Source: Microbacterium commune (GTDB lineage Bacteria; Actinomycetota; Actinomycetes; Actinomycetales; Microbacteriaceae). Taken from it: a DNA stretch of 64,000 nt. Of this stretch, positions 39,101 to 49,691 are shown piece after piece; the stretch's first letter is position 1; every line of letters begins with the position of its first letter. A program made the position numbers and the translations under genes. The stretch is from assembly GCF_014836945.1 (NCBI RefSeq), contig NZ_JACSPX010000001.1, forward strand, positions 638,952 to 702,951. Reading direction: 5' to 3'. The notes beneath the pieces were generated by a model, which was not told where the DNA came from, made no database searches, and saw only the letters and a program-made list of their open reading frames with translations.

Positions 39101-41366
39101 GCAGCTCGGTGTCGCCGGTGTTGGTGCCGGTGACGGTGTACGTGATGGTGGCGCCGGCCTCGACCGCGGTTCCGGATGCGGGGTCGGCGGACTTGCTGAT
39201 CGTGAAGCCGGAGCCGAGCACCGGGTGCTCGGTCGTGACCGCGGGCGGGATGATGGGCGTGCCCGGGATCTGCGGTCCGTTCGGGTCGGCGGGGTCGGGC
39301 GTGACCGGGGTCGCGTCTCCGGATGCCGTGTTGGCGATGACCTCACCGGAGGCGTTCTGCGCGACGGTCACCGAGTAGGTGATCGTGACGGAGGCGCCGG
39401 CGGCGAGCGCGCCGGTCCAGGCCAGTTCGTCGTCGACGATCGTCGCGGCGCCCGTGGTGACGGGTGCGTCGTCGATCGTGGTGACGATGTCGTCGTTGTA
39501 CTCCGCGCCCGAGAGCACCCTGCTGAGGTCGTCGCTGATGCGGGCCGGGTCGAGGGTGGTCGCGCCGGTGTTGGTGCCGGTGACGGTGTAGCTGATCGTG
39601 TCGCCCGGCTGTACGACGGTGCCGGATGCCGGGTTCGCGGTCTTCGTGATCACGAAGCCGGCGACGGGGTGCTGGGTGGTCACTGCGGGTGGAACGACGG
39701 GCTCGAACGAGCCCGGGGGCGTTCCGGATGCGGTGACGCGGTTGGCGATCGTCTCACCGGCGACGTCGTCGTTCACGATGACGGAGTAGGTGAGGGTGAC
39801 GACCTGGCCGGGCTGCAGCGATCCGGTCCATGCCAGCGTCGTGCCGTCGACGGCCGCGGCGCCGGAGCTGACGTCGGTGCCGTCGATGCGCGTCTGCACG
39901 TCGTCGGAGTACGTGGCGTGCGTGAGCACGGCCGACAGGTCGTCGGTCACGGTCACGGGGCTGAGCACGGTGTTGCCGGTGTTCTGCGCCTCGACGGTGT
40001 AGGTGATCTTCTGGCCGGCGGTGACGGCCGTGCCGGATGCCGGGTCCGACGTCTTGCGCAGCGCCAGAGCGGGTGTGAGCTTGGCGTTCGTGAATGCGCA
40101 CTCGATCGACGTGCCCAGCTCACCCCGCGGCTGCACGACGGTGCTGCCGGTGACGGTGACGGGCTTCGTGCCGGTGGGGGTGAGCTCTTCGCACGCGAGC
40201 GACGACGCGTAGCGGTCGAGCTGCGTGGTGCCCGAGGCGGATTCGCTGAGCGTGAAGGTGTCGCCCTGGTTGACGAACACCGGACCGACGTAGTCCGGCT
40301 GCAGCCCGGGGGCGTCGCCGCGGGTGGTCGCCTCGGTGCGAGCGGTCTTGTACCCCGCGGGCGCGTCGACGCGCAGACCGAACTGGTCGGTGGATGCCTG
40401 GCGGCCGGCGGGAAGGTCCTTCTTCAGGGTGATCGTGTTCGGGAAGGTGCAGCTCGACATGTCGGTCGGCGAGAAGTCGATCGGCGTCGTGCTGACCATC
40501 TCTCCTCTGGCGAGGTCGACCTCGATGATCCGGCCAGGGTTGCCGGCCGACACGAAGATGCGGCCGTAGTTGCCGAACGCGATGCCGTTGCCTTCGACGG
40601 CGCCGTCCATCATGAAGACCTGCTTGGCCGCGATGTCGGCGGTGCTCTGCACGATCGGGTCGACGTTCGGCAGGTCTGCGGAGTAGATGACCTTGTCGGC
40701 GACGATCAGCAGCTGCCCGGAGGCGCTGAAGGCCATGTCGCCATTGCTTCCGAACGCGGTGCTGCCGGCAGCGGGCTTGAGCGTGCCGACCTGCACGGCG
40801 GTCGGCGTGCTCGCCTTCTCGTTCCAGGCGTAGAGCTTGATGGCGTTGCTGCTGGTGCCGCTGGCGAAGTAGTAGACCCCCGTGACGGGGTGCACGGCCC
40901 CGCGCAGGATAGACCTGTCGAGCCCGGCGCTGGCAGGGATCTGCGCAGAGGTGACCGTGCTGTTGTCGACGCGATCGTGCTTCGACACGAACTTCGCCGT
41001 GTCGGTGTTCGTGACCGTGTAGGCGTAGCGTCCGTTCGACGAGATGCCGAGTCCGTTGTTCTGGTGACCCGTGCCCAGGCCGGCGCCGCTCGTGTCGAGC
41101 GTGCCGCCGGTGCCCTGCGTGTTGACCTTGAACTCGCGAACCTCGCTGCTGCTCTGCACGTACACAGAGCCCGCTTCGCAGCGGAACGGCTCGGCCGCAG
41201 CAGCGGGCGGTGCGGCGGCGATGCTGCCGATGACGAGCGATGACGCGACGACGGCGGTGCTCGCCGCGCCCGCGACGAGCCGGTTCAGCCCTCGGCGCCA
41301 GCGGCGCTCGGGTCGTGGTCGAGTCGAATCGGACAGGTGGTGCGCCTGCCCAGCACGGAATATCAA
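36174..41366 (-). CDS. Cell-wall anchored surface protein with nine DUF11-type repeats and LAITG sorting signal
   Basis: A 1730-residue protein. The TTG at 41366 is preceded by AGGGGAGG, so it is preferred to a more upstream start. A long signal peptide (Arg-rich, then LVAGAASTAVVASSLVIGSI, ending AAAA) leads to a ~380-residue region of beta-propeller look (GLGISSNGRYAYTVTN ...). A ~100-residue beta domain follows (CTFPNTITLKKDLP). Nine repeats of about 110-140 residues then follow, each beginning like GFTVTKSADPASGTAVDPG and containing YTVTGTNTG and DDLSAVL, the DUF11 pattern. The C-terminus has LAITG, a hydrophobic helix and RRRRSA, a class E sortase (LAxTG) signal. Probably a surface stalk or adhesin. 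Confidence 0.9.
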   Translation of the reverse strand: MIFRAGQAHHLSDSTRPRPERRWRRGLNRLVAGAASTAVVASSLVIGSIAAAPPAAAAEPFRCEAGSVYVQSSSEVREFKVNTQGTGGTLDTSGAGLGTGHQNNGLGISSNGRYAYTVTNTDTAKFVSKHDRVDNSTVTSAQIPASAGLDRSILRGAVHPVTGVYYFASGTSSNAIKLYAWNEKASTPTAVQVGTLKPAAGSTAFGSNGDMAFSASGQLLIVADKVIYSADLPNVDPIVQSTADIAAKQVFMMDGAVEGNGIAFGNYGRIFVSAGNPGRIIEVDLARGEMVSTTPIDFSPTDMSSCTFPNTITLKKDLPAGRQASTDQFGLRVDAPAGYKTARTEATTRGDAPGLQPDYVGPVFVNQGDTFTLSESASGTTQLDRYASSLACEELTPTGTKPVTVTGSTVVQPRGELGTSIECAFTNAKLTPALALRKTSDPASGTAVTAGQKITYTVEAQNTGNTVLSPVTVTDDLSAVLTHATYSDDVQTRIDGTDVSSGAAAVDGTTLAWTGSLQPGQVVTLTYSVIVNDDVAGETIANRVTASGTPPGSFEPVVPPAVTTQHPVAGFVITKTANPASGTVVQPGDTISYTVTGTNTGATTLDPARISDDLSRVLSGAEYNDDIVTTIDDAPVTTGAATIVDDELAWTGALAAGASVTITYSVTVAQNASGEVIANTASGDATPVTPDPADPNGPQIPGTPIIPPAVTTEHPVLGSGFTISKSADPASGTAVEAGATITYTVTGTNTGDTELRPAEIVDDLSAVLDDARYNDDVTASRGTAEVKNSTLSWTGTLPKGASVTIRYSVTVKAGVTSALLENTADGSATPQIPVDPSDPQSPTTPGTEITPPPASTTHPVVDTGLTVSKTADPVSGTAVRAGDSITYTVVGTNTGNTVLDPATLSDDLSAVLGSAQLTGEIAASTGTATLDGQTLTWTGSLAPGAAVTLTYAVTVNDDATGVLLRNTVAGQGTPLIPADPTDPESPTTPGTPVTPPTASTEHPVVNPGFTVTKSANPASGTRVDPGSVIEYTVTGTNTGDTVLEPATITDNLADALAYAAYNGDVEATTGTAKVTGSTLTWTGSLKPGDDVIITYSVTVDGGAGGETIRNSVTGSATPQLPDDPSDPDSPTTPGTPVTPPTVTTEHPVNTPGFTFAKTVDPAAGTAVDPGQVLTYTLTGVNTGQTALPLVEIADDLSGVLSHASLTGDAVATIDGTTTTAPAVADGVLTWQGALAVGQTVVVTYAVTVGPDAGGEVLSNSATGTATPPGGEKITPPPGTTTNPVNLPGFSVSKSADPASGTVDPGDTVTYTVTGVNTGETALEPVALVDDLSGVLSGASYNDDAAATIDGAAAAAPAVVDGELTWRGALAVGQTVTITYSVTVNPDAGGAQLKNSVTGSATPPGGVPPIETPPAITEHGVTEPGFSVTKTADPASGTRVDPGSVITYTVTGVNTGETALEPVTLTDDLSAVLAHAVYNDDAIARIGETDAAAPVLVGGELSWQGALAIGERVTITYSVTVNGDAGGGTLTNTVEGVAVPPGGAELTPPPAATEHPVGKPGFSFAKTSNPASGSAIATGSTVTYTLTGANTGETGLDRVVITDDLRAVLSHATLTGAAVAKIDGREVAAPTIDGTTLSWSGALGLDETVTITYAVTVDDSAAGQTLTNVATAVATPPGGVVLDPVTDSTEHKVLTPLAITGGQLALWVLALGTLLSLGGASLMLVRRRRSA

Positions 41367-41568
41367 GATTGCCTCCCCTGGTGCGGAACCCGCGGCGTTC
41401 ACGCACGCGGATGACCAGGCGATGCGGGCAGCATGGCCGATGGGCGCGCCGTCGTGTTGACGGCGTGTCCGCGTCGCCGGGTCTCTGCCAGAGTGGCTGC
41501 GACGCACGGCGCGGCCCGGGGACTTCCCCGGATTTCACCCCCGATTTCACCCCTGGGTGGGGCCCTGC

Positions 41569-42513
41569 TCACACCTTGCGCAGCTGCACGCTCTCGACGG
41601 CGTGCTCGGCGCCCTTGCGCAGCACCAGCGTGGCGCGGTGCTTGGTGGGCATCACGTTCTCGACGAGGTTGGGCATGTTGATCTCGTTCCAGAACCCGAG
41701 CGCGGTCGTGACGGCTTCGTCATCGCTGAGATGCGCGAACACGTTGAAGTACGACGACGGGTTGCTGAACGCGCTCTGCCGCAGCGCGAGGAACCGGTCG
41801 ATGTACCAGCGCTCGATGTGCGCGATATCGGCGTCGACGAAGATCGAGAAGTCGAACAGGTCGCTCACCGCGACGTCGTTCGGGGCGGGCGGCGGCTGCA
41901 GCACGTTGAGCCCCTCGACGATCACCACGTCGGGGCGGCGTACGACGACATGCGCGTCGGGCACGATGTCGTAGCGCATGTGCGAGTAGAACGGTGCGCG
42001 CACCTCGGCCGCGCCGCTCTTCACCTCGGTGAGGAAGGAGAGGAGTGCTCGCCGGTCGTACGACTCGGGAAAGCCTTTGCGATCCATCAGCCCGCGCCGC
42101 TCGAGCTCGGCGTTCGGGTAGAGGAAGCCGTCGGTCGTCACCAGCTCGACGCGGGGGGTTCCCGGCCAGCGACTCATCAACTCGCGCAGCAGGCGCGCGA
42201 TCGTCGACTTGCCCACGGCGACGGATCCGGCCACCCCGACGACGAACGGCGTCGTCGTGTCGCTCTCTTGGAGGAACTCGCTCGTGGCCGCGCCGAGCTG
42301 CCGGGTCGAGCTGGCGTAGAGGCTGAGCAGCCGGCTCAGCGGCAGGTAGACCTCGCGCACCTCGGTGATGTCGAGCCGGTCGCCGATGCCTCGGATGCCG
42401 ACCACCTCGGTCTCTGTGAGGGGCTGATCGATCCCCGCTGCGAGGCGCGCCCAATCGGCACGGTCGATCTCGCGATACGGAGACAACGGCAGCGTCGGAT
42501 CGATGGCGGTCAC
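41569..42513 (-). CDS. coaA: Type I pantothenate kinase
   Basis: A 314-residue enzyme phosphorylating pantothenate, the first step of CoA synthesis. Start GTG at 42513 gives a normal-length CoaA; an ATG at 42561 is an alternative. The P-loop GVAGSVAVGKSTIARLL is near residue 96; also present are VELVTTDGFLYPNAELERRG, MRYDIVPD and the C-terminal RATLVLRKG. No strong ribosome site is visible. It is divergent from the LCP gene and stands downstream of nothing in its own operon. Confidence 0.94.
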   Translation of the reverse strand: MTAIDPTLPLSPYREIDRADWARLAAGIDQPLTETEVVGIRGIGDRLDITEVREVYLPLSRLLSLYASSTRQLGAATSEFLQESDTTTPFVVGVAGSVAVGKSTIARLLRELMSRWPGTPRVELVTTDGFLYPNAELERRGLMDRKGFPESYDRRALLSFLTEVKSGAAEVRAPFYSHMRYDIVPDAHVVVRRPDVVIVEGLNVLQPPPAPNDVAVSDLFDFSIFVDADIAHIERWYIDRFLALRQSAFSNPSSYFNVFAHLSDDEAVTTALGFWNEINMPNLVENVMPTKHRATLVLRKGAEHAVESVQLRKV

Positions 42514-42591
42514 GGATTCATCGTAATCGGCCGGAGGGCGCGAATTTCCGCGCGCCGGCATGCGCTCGATGCGACCTCCCCGCCGCCGAAC

Positions 42592-42613
42592 CTCAAGATC
42601 AGCGCAACGTTTA
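42592..42613 (+). promoter_or_regulatory. Tandem CTCAAGA-type motif upstream of coaA and the LCP gene
   Basis: CTCAAGATCAG (42592-42602) followed by CGCAACGTTTA (42603-42613), the second unit being weaker. It is related to the sites at 30679 and 31519. On the plus strand it precedes the LCP promoter -10 by about 55 bp. Confidence 0.4.
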
Positions 42614-42667
42614 CGCGAGAAAGCACAAGCATTCGTTCCGCGGCTCCCACGGAAGCCGAGCGGCGGA

Positions 42668-42673
42668 TAGCGT
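42668..42673 (+). promoter_or_regulatory. Putative promoter -10 of the LCP gene
   Basis: TAGCGT in the context GGATAGCGTGAC, matching the -10-like element of the lipoprotein promoter (CGATAGCGTACC). Transcription from it would begin near 42680, where the folded leader begins. Confidence 0.4.
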
Positions 42674-42680
42674 GACTCGT

Positions 42681-42826
42681 GCGATACGGCCCTCTGGCGG
42701 GGCATGATCCTGGGGCTGAGCCGCCCGAAGGCTCAGATGATCAGCTGGGGGCTGGAGGGCCGTACGCAACTCCCGAGGGCCTACGACCACAGGGTGACGC
42801 GCGTAGGCCGCTTTCAGCGGGAGACG
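42681..42826 (+). ncRNA. Candidate structured 5' leader RNA of the LCP gene
   Basis: Two large hairpins fill the leader. Hairpin 1 (42681-42767): outer arms GCG-A-TACGGCCCTC and GAGGGCCGTACGC, an inner TGATC/GATCA pairing, and a terminal stem CTGAGCC-GCCCGAA-GGCTCAG (42716-42736). Hairpin 2 (42771-42822): CTCCCG/CGGGAG outside GGCCTACG/CGTAGGCC. The LCP ATG follows 17 bp later. I could not match it to a known riboswitch. It could be a cis-regulatory leader or a small RNA. Confidence 0.5.
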
Positions 42827-42839
42827 GGATAATCACTGC

Positions 42840-43865
42840 ATGCAGATCTCTGACCCCGATGGGGCCACCATCACTCAGACCCCCTCCCGCCGCAAGCGTC
42901 GCTGGGTCTGGGGCATCGTCTTCGGCCTCGTCGCGGTGCTCATTGCGATCGCGGTGACGGGAGCCGTCTATCTCGGCAGCTTGGCGTCGTCATACGGCAA
43001 AGCGGACACGCTGCCATCAGCAGAGGTGTTCCCCACCGAAGCCGCCAGGCCGACGCAGAGCAACCCCGAGGCGATGAACATCCTGCTGCTCGGTTCGGAC
43101 TCGCGTTCAGGTCTGGGCGGCTCGCAGAGCGACATCCGCGGGCAGCGCGCCGACACCATGCTGCTCGTGCACATCCCCGCCGACCGTTCGGGCGTCCAGG
43201 TGATCTCGTTCATGCGCGACAACTGGGTGCCGATCCCGGGCTACGGCAACGGCAAGCTGAATGCTGCGCTGGCCTTCGGCGGCACTCCGCTGCTCGTGCA
43301 GACGCTGGAAGAGATCACCGACGTGCGCATCGACCATGTGGCGATCACTGACTTCGAGGGATTCAAGGGCCTGAGCGAGGCCCTCGGCGGGGTCACGGTG
43401 AACAACGCCGTCGCCTTCAAGGAAGGCAAGTACTCCTTCGCCCAGGGCCCGATCGAGTTGCGCGGCGACCAGGCGCTCGCGTACGTGCGCGCCCGCTACC
43501 CGTTCACCGACGGCGACTACCAGCGTGTGCGCAACCAGCAGGCGTTCATCAAGGGGATGCTCGACAAGCTGGTCAGCCGCGAGACGCTGACCGACCCGAG
43601 CCGCATCTCGGCGTCGGTTGACGCGCTCGCCCCGTACCTCGCGGTCGACCAGGGACTGGATGCCGGTTCTGTGGCATCCCTCGGTTTCAGCCTGCGCGAT
43701 GTCGACAAGAGCGAGATCCTCTTCCTCACCTCGCCGACCCTCGGCACCGACATGGTCGGCGACCAGTCGATCGTGCGCCCCGACTTCGACGGCCTGGCCG
43801 CCCTGTCGCAGGCACTGAAGAACGACACGGTGCCGCAGTACGTCGCCGAGCATCCCGCCAAGTGA
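42840..43865 (+). CDS. LytR-CpsA-Psr (LCP) family cell-wall glycopolymer transferase
   Basis: A 341-residue membrane protein. One helix (IVFGLVAVLIAIAVTGAVYL, about residues 27-47) precedes the LCP domain: NILLLGSDSR, the metal/pyrophosphate-binding RADTMLLVHI, SFMRDNWV with the conserved Arg, and the ELRGDQALAYVRARY plus DYQRVRNQQ segments. LCP enzymes attach teichoic acid, arabinogalactan or capsule to peptidoglycan. It is followed by galE and the polysaccharide cluster, with a structured leader upstream. Confidence 0.93.
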   Translation: MQISDPDGATITQTPSRRKRRWVWGIVFGLVAVLIAIAVTGAVYLGSLASSYGKADTLPSAEVFPTEAARPTQSNPEAMNILLLGSDSRSGLGGSQSDIRGQRADTMLLVHIPADRSGVQVISFMRDNWVPIPGYGNGKLNAALAFGGTPLLVQTLEEITDVRIDHVAITDFEGFKGLSEALGGVTVNNAVAFKEGKYSFAQGPIELRGDQALAYVRARYPFTDGDYQRVRNQQAFIKGMLDKLVSRETLTDPSRISASVDALAPYLAVDQGLDAGSVASLGFSLRDVDKSEILFLTSPTLGTDMVGDQSIVRPDFDGLAALSQALKNDTVPQYVAEHPAK

Positions 43866-43921
43866 TCGCGGTGGGGCGACCGCTCGGGTGACCGGCGCGG
43901 TGGCCCGGTAGCATCGGTGTC

Positions 43922-44947
43922 GTGCGTGTACTCCTCACCGGCGGTGCCGGCTACATCGGATCCCATGTCGCTCTCGTGCTGCTCGAGCGCGGCGACGACG
44001 TCATCGTCGTCGACGACTTCTCGAACAGCAGTCCCGAGTCGCTGCGGCGGGTCGAGAAGCTGACCGGCAAGAGCGTGCAGGTGATCGAGGCCGACCTCGC
44101 CGATCGGGCGGCAGCGGATGCTGCGCTCACCGACGTCGATTTCGACGCCGTCATCCACTTCGCCGGCCTCAAGGCCGTCGGCGAGTCGGTGGCGCAGCCG
44201 TCGCGGTACTTCCGTACCAACCTCAACTCGACGCTCAACCTGCTCGACATCATGCGCGAGAAGGACGTGCGCAAGCTCGTCTTCAGCTCGTCGGCGACGG
44301 TCTACGGCACTCCGGATGCCGGTGTCGAGCGCCTCGACGAGAACCAGCCGGTCGGCGTGGGCATCACCAACCCATATGGCCGCACGAAGGCGTTCATCGA
44401 GCAGATCATCGCCGACGTGCAGGTCGCCTGGCCCAAGCTCGAGGCCGTGCTGCTGCGCTACTTCAACCCGGTCGGCGCGCACCCGTCGGGTGAGATCGGG
44501 GAAGATCCCGCGGGCATCCCGAACAATCTCATGCCGTTCGTCGCGCAGGTGGCCGTCGGCCGCCGCGAGAAGCTCGCCGTGTTCGGCGACCAGTACCCGA
44601 CGGTCGACGGCACCGGGGTGCGCGACTACATTCACGTGATGGATCTCGCCGAGGGCCACGTCGCGGCGCTCGCGCACCTCTCCCCCGGCGTCGAGGCGTA
44701 CAACCTGGGTTCTGGCGAGGGATCGAGCGTGCTCGAGGTCGTACGCGCGTACGCCGAGGCGAGTGGGCGTGAGATCCCTTACGAGATCGTCGCCCCCCGC
44801 GCCGGAGACCTCGCCACCACCATCGCCGACCCGGCGAAGGCGAACGAGGGGCTCGACTGGCGCACCACGCGCTCGCTGGCCGACGCGTGCCGAGATTCGT
44901 GGGCGTGGCAGGTCAAGAACCCGAACGGGTTCGCGTCTCAGGCGTAA
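43922..44947 (+). CDS. galE: UDP-glucose 4-epimerase GalE
   Basis: A 341-residue extended SDR enzyme, GTG start. NAD-binding GGAGYIGSH is at the N-terminus, catalytic SSSATVYG and YGRTK are present near residues 121-153, and the C-terminal PRAGDLATTIADP is typical. It interconverts UDP-glucose and UDP-galactose for glycan synthesis. It lies 56 bp after the LCP gene and 24 bp before the phosphatase, so all three may form one transcript. Confidence 0.94.
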   Translation: MRVLLTGGAGYIGSHVALVLLERGDDVIVVDDFSNSSPESLRRVEKLTGKSVQVIEADLADRAAADAALTDVDFDAVIHFAGLKAVGESVAQPSRYFRTNLNSTLNLLDIMREKDVRKLVFSSSATVYGTPDAGVERLDENQPVGVGITNPYGRTKAFIEQIIADVQVAWPKLEAVLLRYFNPVGAHPSGEIGEDPAGIPNNLMPFVAQVAVGRREKLAVFGDQYPTVDGTGVRDYIHVMDLAEGHVAALAHLSPGVEAYNLGSGEGSSVLEVVRAYAEASGREIPYEIVAPRAGDLATTIADPAKANEGLDWRTTRSLADACRDSWAWQVKNPNGFASQA

Positions 44948-44971
44948 GCCTGTTCACGAAGAGGCGATGCC

Positions 44972-45748
44972 GTGTCCGACTCTGAGAGCAGCAAGCGTCC
45001 TGGCCTGCGGCGCGCGGATCTCCGACGCCTGCGCGAGGCTCTGACGAGAGGCCAGACCGACGTTCCCGGCACCGTCTCACCCGCGCCCGCGGCGGCCGTT
45101 CCCCCGGCGACCGCCGCCCGCCCCACTCCGCCGATCGCGCCCGGCGGTGACGGCGGCACGATCATGACCGTGTGCACCGGCAACATCTGCCGCTCGCCGA
45201 TGGGCGAGGTGCTGCTGCGTTCCGCCCTGGCGGACCTCGGCGTGCGCGTGCACAGCGCCGGCACACACGCGCTGGTCGACGAGGGCATGACCGAGCAGGC
45301 GCTGCAGCTGGCGATCGGGCACGGGGCGGATCCCGCGGCCTCGGGCGACCACCGTGCGCGGCTGCTGACCGGACCGCTGCTGGCCGAGACCGACCTCGTG
45401 CTGACGATGGCGCGCGAGCACCGCTCGCACGTAGTGCAGATGAGGCCCGCACTGCTGCACCGCACCTTCACCCTGCGCGAGTTCGCGCGCCTCGCCGCGA
45501 CGCTCACCGACGACGAGGTGCGTGCGGCTGTCGTGCCGGCTGGCACGGATGCCGGAGCCCGCCTGCACGCGCTCGCTCGTCTCATCGGCAGCCAGCGCGG
45601 CATGATGCCCGCCGACCCCGACAACGACGACGTGATCGATCCCTACCGCCGCTCACAGAAGACGTATGACCTGTCGGCATCGCAGCTCGTGCCAGCGGTG
45701 GGTGAGGCCGCGCGCGTGATCCGCGCGGCGCTCTCCCCCGGTCGTTGA
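44972..45748 (+). CDS. Low-molecular-weight protein-tyrosine phosphatase
   Basis: A 258-residue protein, GTG start. The first ~62 residues are a charged and then Pro/Ala-rich extension not seen in typical ~150-residue LMW-PTPs. The P-loop CTGNICRS is at 68-75 with nucleophile Cys68, and the general-acid loop appears as DVIDPYRRS near the end. Such enzymes (Wzb/PtpA) dephosphorylate BY-kinases, two of which are encoded at 59.5-62.4 kb. The last codons and stop (CCCGGTCGTTGA) lie inside a REP-like repeat. Confidence 0.88.
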   Translation: MSDSESSKRPGLRRADLRRLREALTRGQTDVPGTVSPAPAAAVPPATAARPTPPIAPGGDGGTIMTVCTGNICRSPMGEVLLRSALADLGVRVHSAGTHALVDEGMTEQALQLAIGHGADPAASGDHRARLLTGPLLAETDLVLTMAREHRSHVVQMRPALLHRTFTLREFARLAATLTDDEVRAAVVPAGTDAGARLHALARLIGSQRGMMPADPDNDDVIDPYRRSQKTYDLSASQLVPAVGEAARVIRAALSPGR

Positions 45749-45792
45749 GCGATTCCCTCCCGGTCGTTGAACGAGCGCAGCGAGTCGAAACG
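45738..45792. repeat. REP-like repeat between phosphatase and VanZ genes
   Basis: CCCGGTCGTTGA occurs at 45738 and 45759, the second extending through ACGAGCGCAGCGAGTCGAAAC. The arms TCGTTGAACG and CGAGTCGAAACGA are an imperfect inverted repeat. The first copy provides the stop codon of the phosphatase gene. Confidence 0.7.
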
Positions 45793-45801
45793 AGGCCCCC
45801 G

Positions 45802-46305
45802 ATGAGCCCCCGGTCACACCGGATGTGGACGACCCTGGCCGCCCGCATCCTCCTCATCCCCTACCTCATCGCGCTCGGCCTGATCGTCTGGCTCCCTGCT
45901 TCGGAAGCCTCGAAAGCAACGGGCATCGTCTTCGCGTTCGCCCGGTGGGTGAGCGAGCTCACCAGCCTCGACCGCACTACGAGCGCGACGGTCTTCGAGT
46001 TTCTCGCCAACATCGTACTGTTCGTGCCGCTCGGCCTACTCCTCGTGATCGCCTTCTCGCGAGCGGAGACCTGGGGCGTGCTGCTGATCGGCTATTCGGT
46101 GAGTGCGACGATCGAACTGATGCAGACCGTGCTGCCCAGTCGCTATCCGACACTGTCCGACGTGCTCGCGAACACGCTCGGCACCGCGATCGGATGCCTC
46201 CTCGCGCGCGTGTTGATGTGGCGTCATCGGCGGCGCCCGACGCGAGTCAGACCGAGCGCTGCTACGTTCGACGAGACCGCTGCCTCGCAGCGCGGGGCAA
46301 GCTGA
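45802..46305 (+). CDS. VanZ-family membrane protein
   Basis: A 167-residue protein from the ATG at 45802, preceded by GAGG; an in-frame TTG at 45745 would place the repeat sequence in the protein and is rejected. Four helices are visible, with the VanZ-like EFLANIVLFVPLGLLLVIAF and TIELMQTVLPSRYPTLSDVLANTLGTAIG. VanZ-like proteins occur in teicoplanin resistance and in cell-envelope loci; here a role in the neighbouring polysaccharide pathway is inferred. It converges with the rml genes with no gap. Confidence 0.82.
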   Translation: MSPRSHRMWTTLAARILLIPYLIALGLIVWLPASEASKATGIVFAFARWVSELTSLDRTTSATVFEFLANIVLFVPLGLLLVIAFSRAETWGVLLIGYSVSATIELMQTVLPSRYPTLSDVLANTLGTAIGCLLARVLMWRHRRRPTRVRPSAATFDETAASQRGAS

Positions 46306-49364
<3,059 letters not shown>

Positions 49365-49365
49365 C

Positions 49366-49467
49366 GTTGTCGACGCTGATGCTCGCCGGCATCGACGACA
49401 TCCTGGTGATCACGACCCCGCACGACGCGGCGCACTTCGAGCGTCTGCTGGGGGACGGGTCGCGCGA
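49366..49467 (+). pseudogene. Inverted internal fragment of rmlA
   Basis: Read on the plus strand this gives [20 protein letters not shown] followed by [13 protein letters not shown], the segment that normally precedes FGIRLSF in RmlA. It is on the opposite strand to the rest of the gene and abuts it at 49364-49366. About 35-40 N-terminal residues are not found on either side. Confidence 0.85.
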
Positions 49468-49691
49468 TACAGACCGGCTTCGCGATCAGGCTGCTCGCCT
49501 GATACTCGCTGTCGTAACCCGGGCGCACCTCGAAGACCGTCCTGACCACACGCTCCTGCAAGCCGAATGGGCTCCTACACCCCTGCTGGACGCAGCCCAG
49601 GAGCGGCCAAGGATCAGCGAGCATAGAGGGGCCGACAGTCAGAGCGTGGCCCATCGCTGTGGGAGCCACCAATACCGAACACTGGGGAGAC
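49468..49691. other. Unassigned sequence between rmlA remnants and flippase gene
   Basis: Short frames occur on both strands, but none looks like a known protein or has a clear start. It probably represents rearranged remains between the rhamnose genes and the lower-GC polysaccharide genes. Confidence 0.4.

Noticed and set aside
37113..41243. A 1376-codon open frame on the plus strand through the DUF11 gene
   Set aside because: It is antisense to a clear repeat protein with signal peptide and sorting signal; high GC and repeated codons keep the opposite strand open. The translated product is low-complexity Arg/Gly/Val.
42681..42826. Known riboswitch (c-di-AMP ydaO type) or SRP/6S RNA
   Set aside because: The conserved sequence blocks expected for those RNAs are absent; kept only as an unidentified structured leader.
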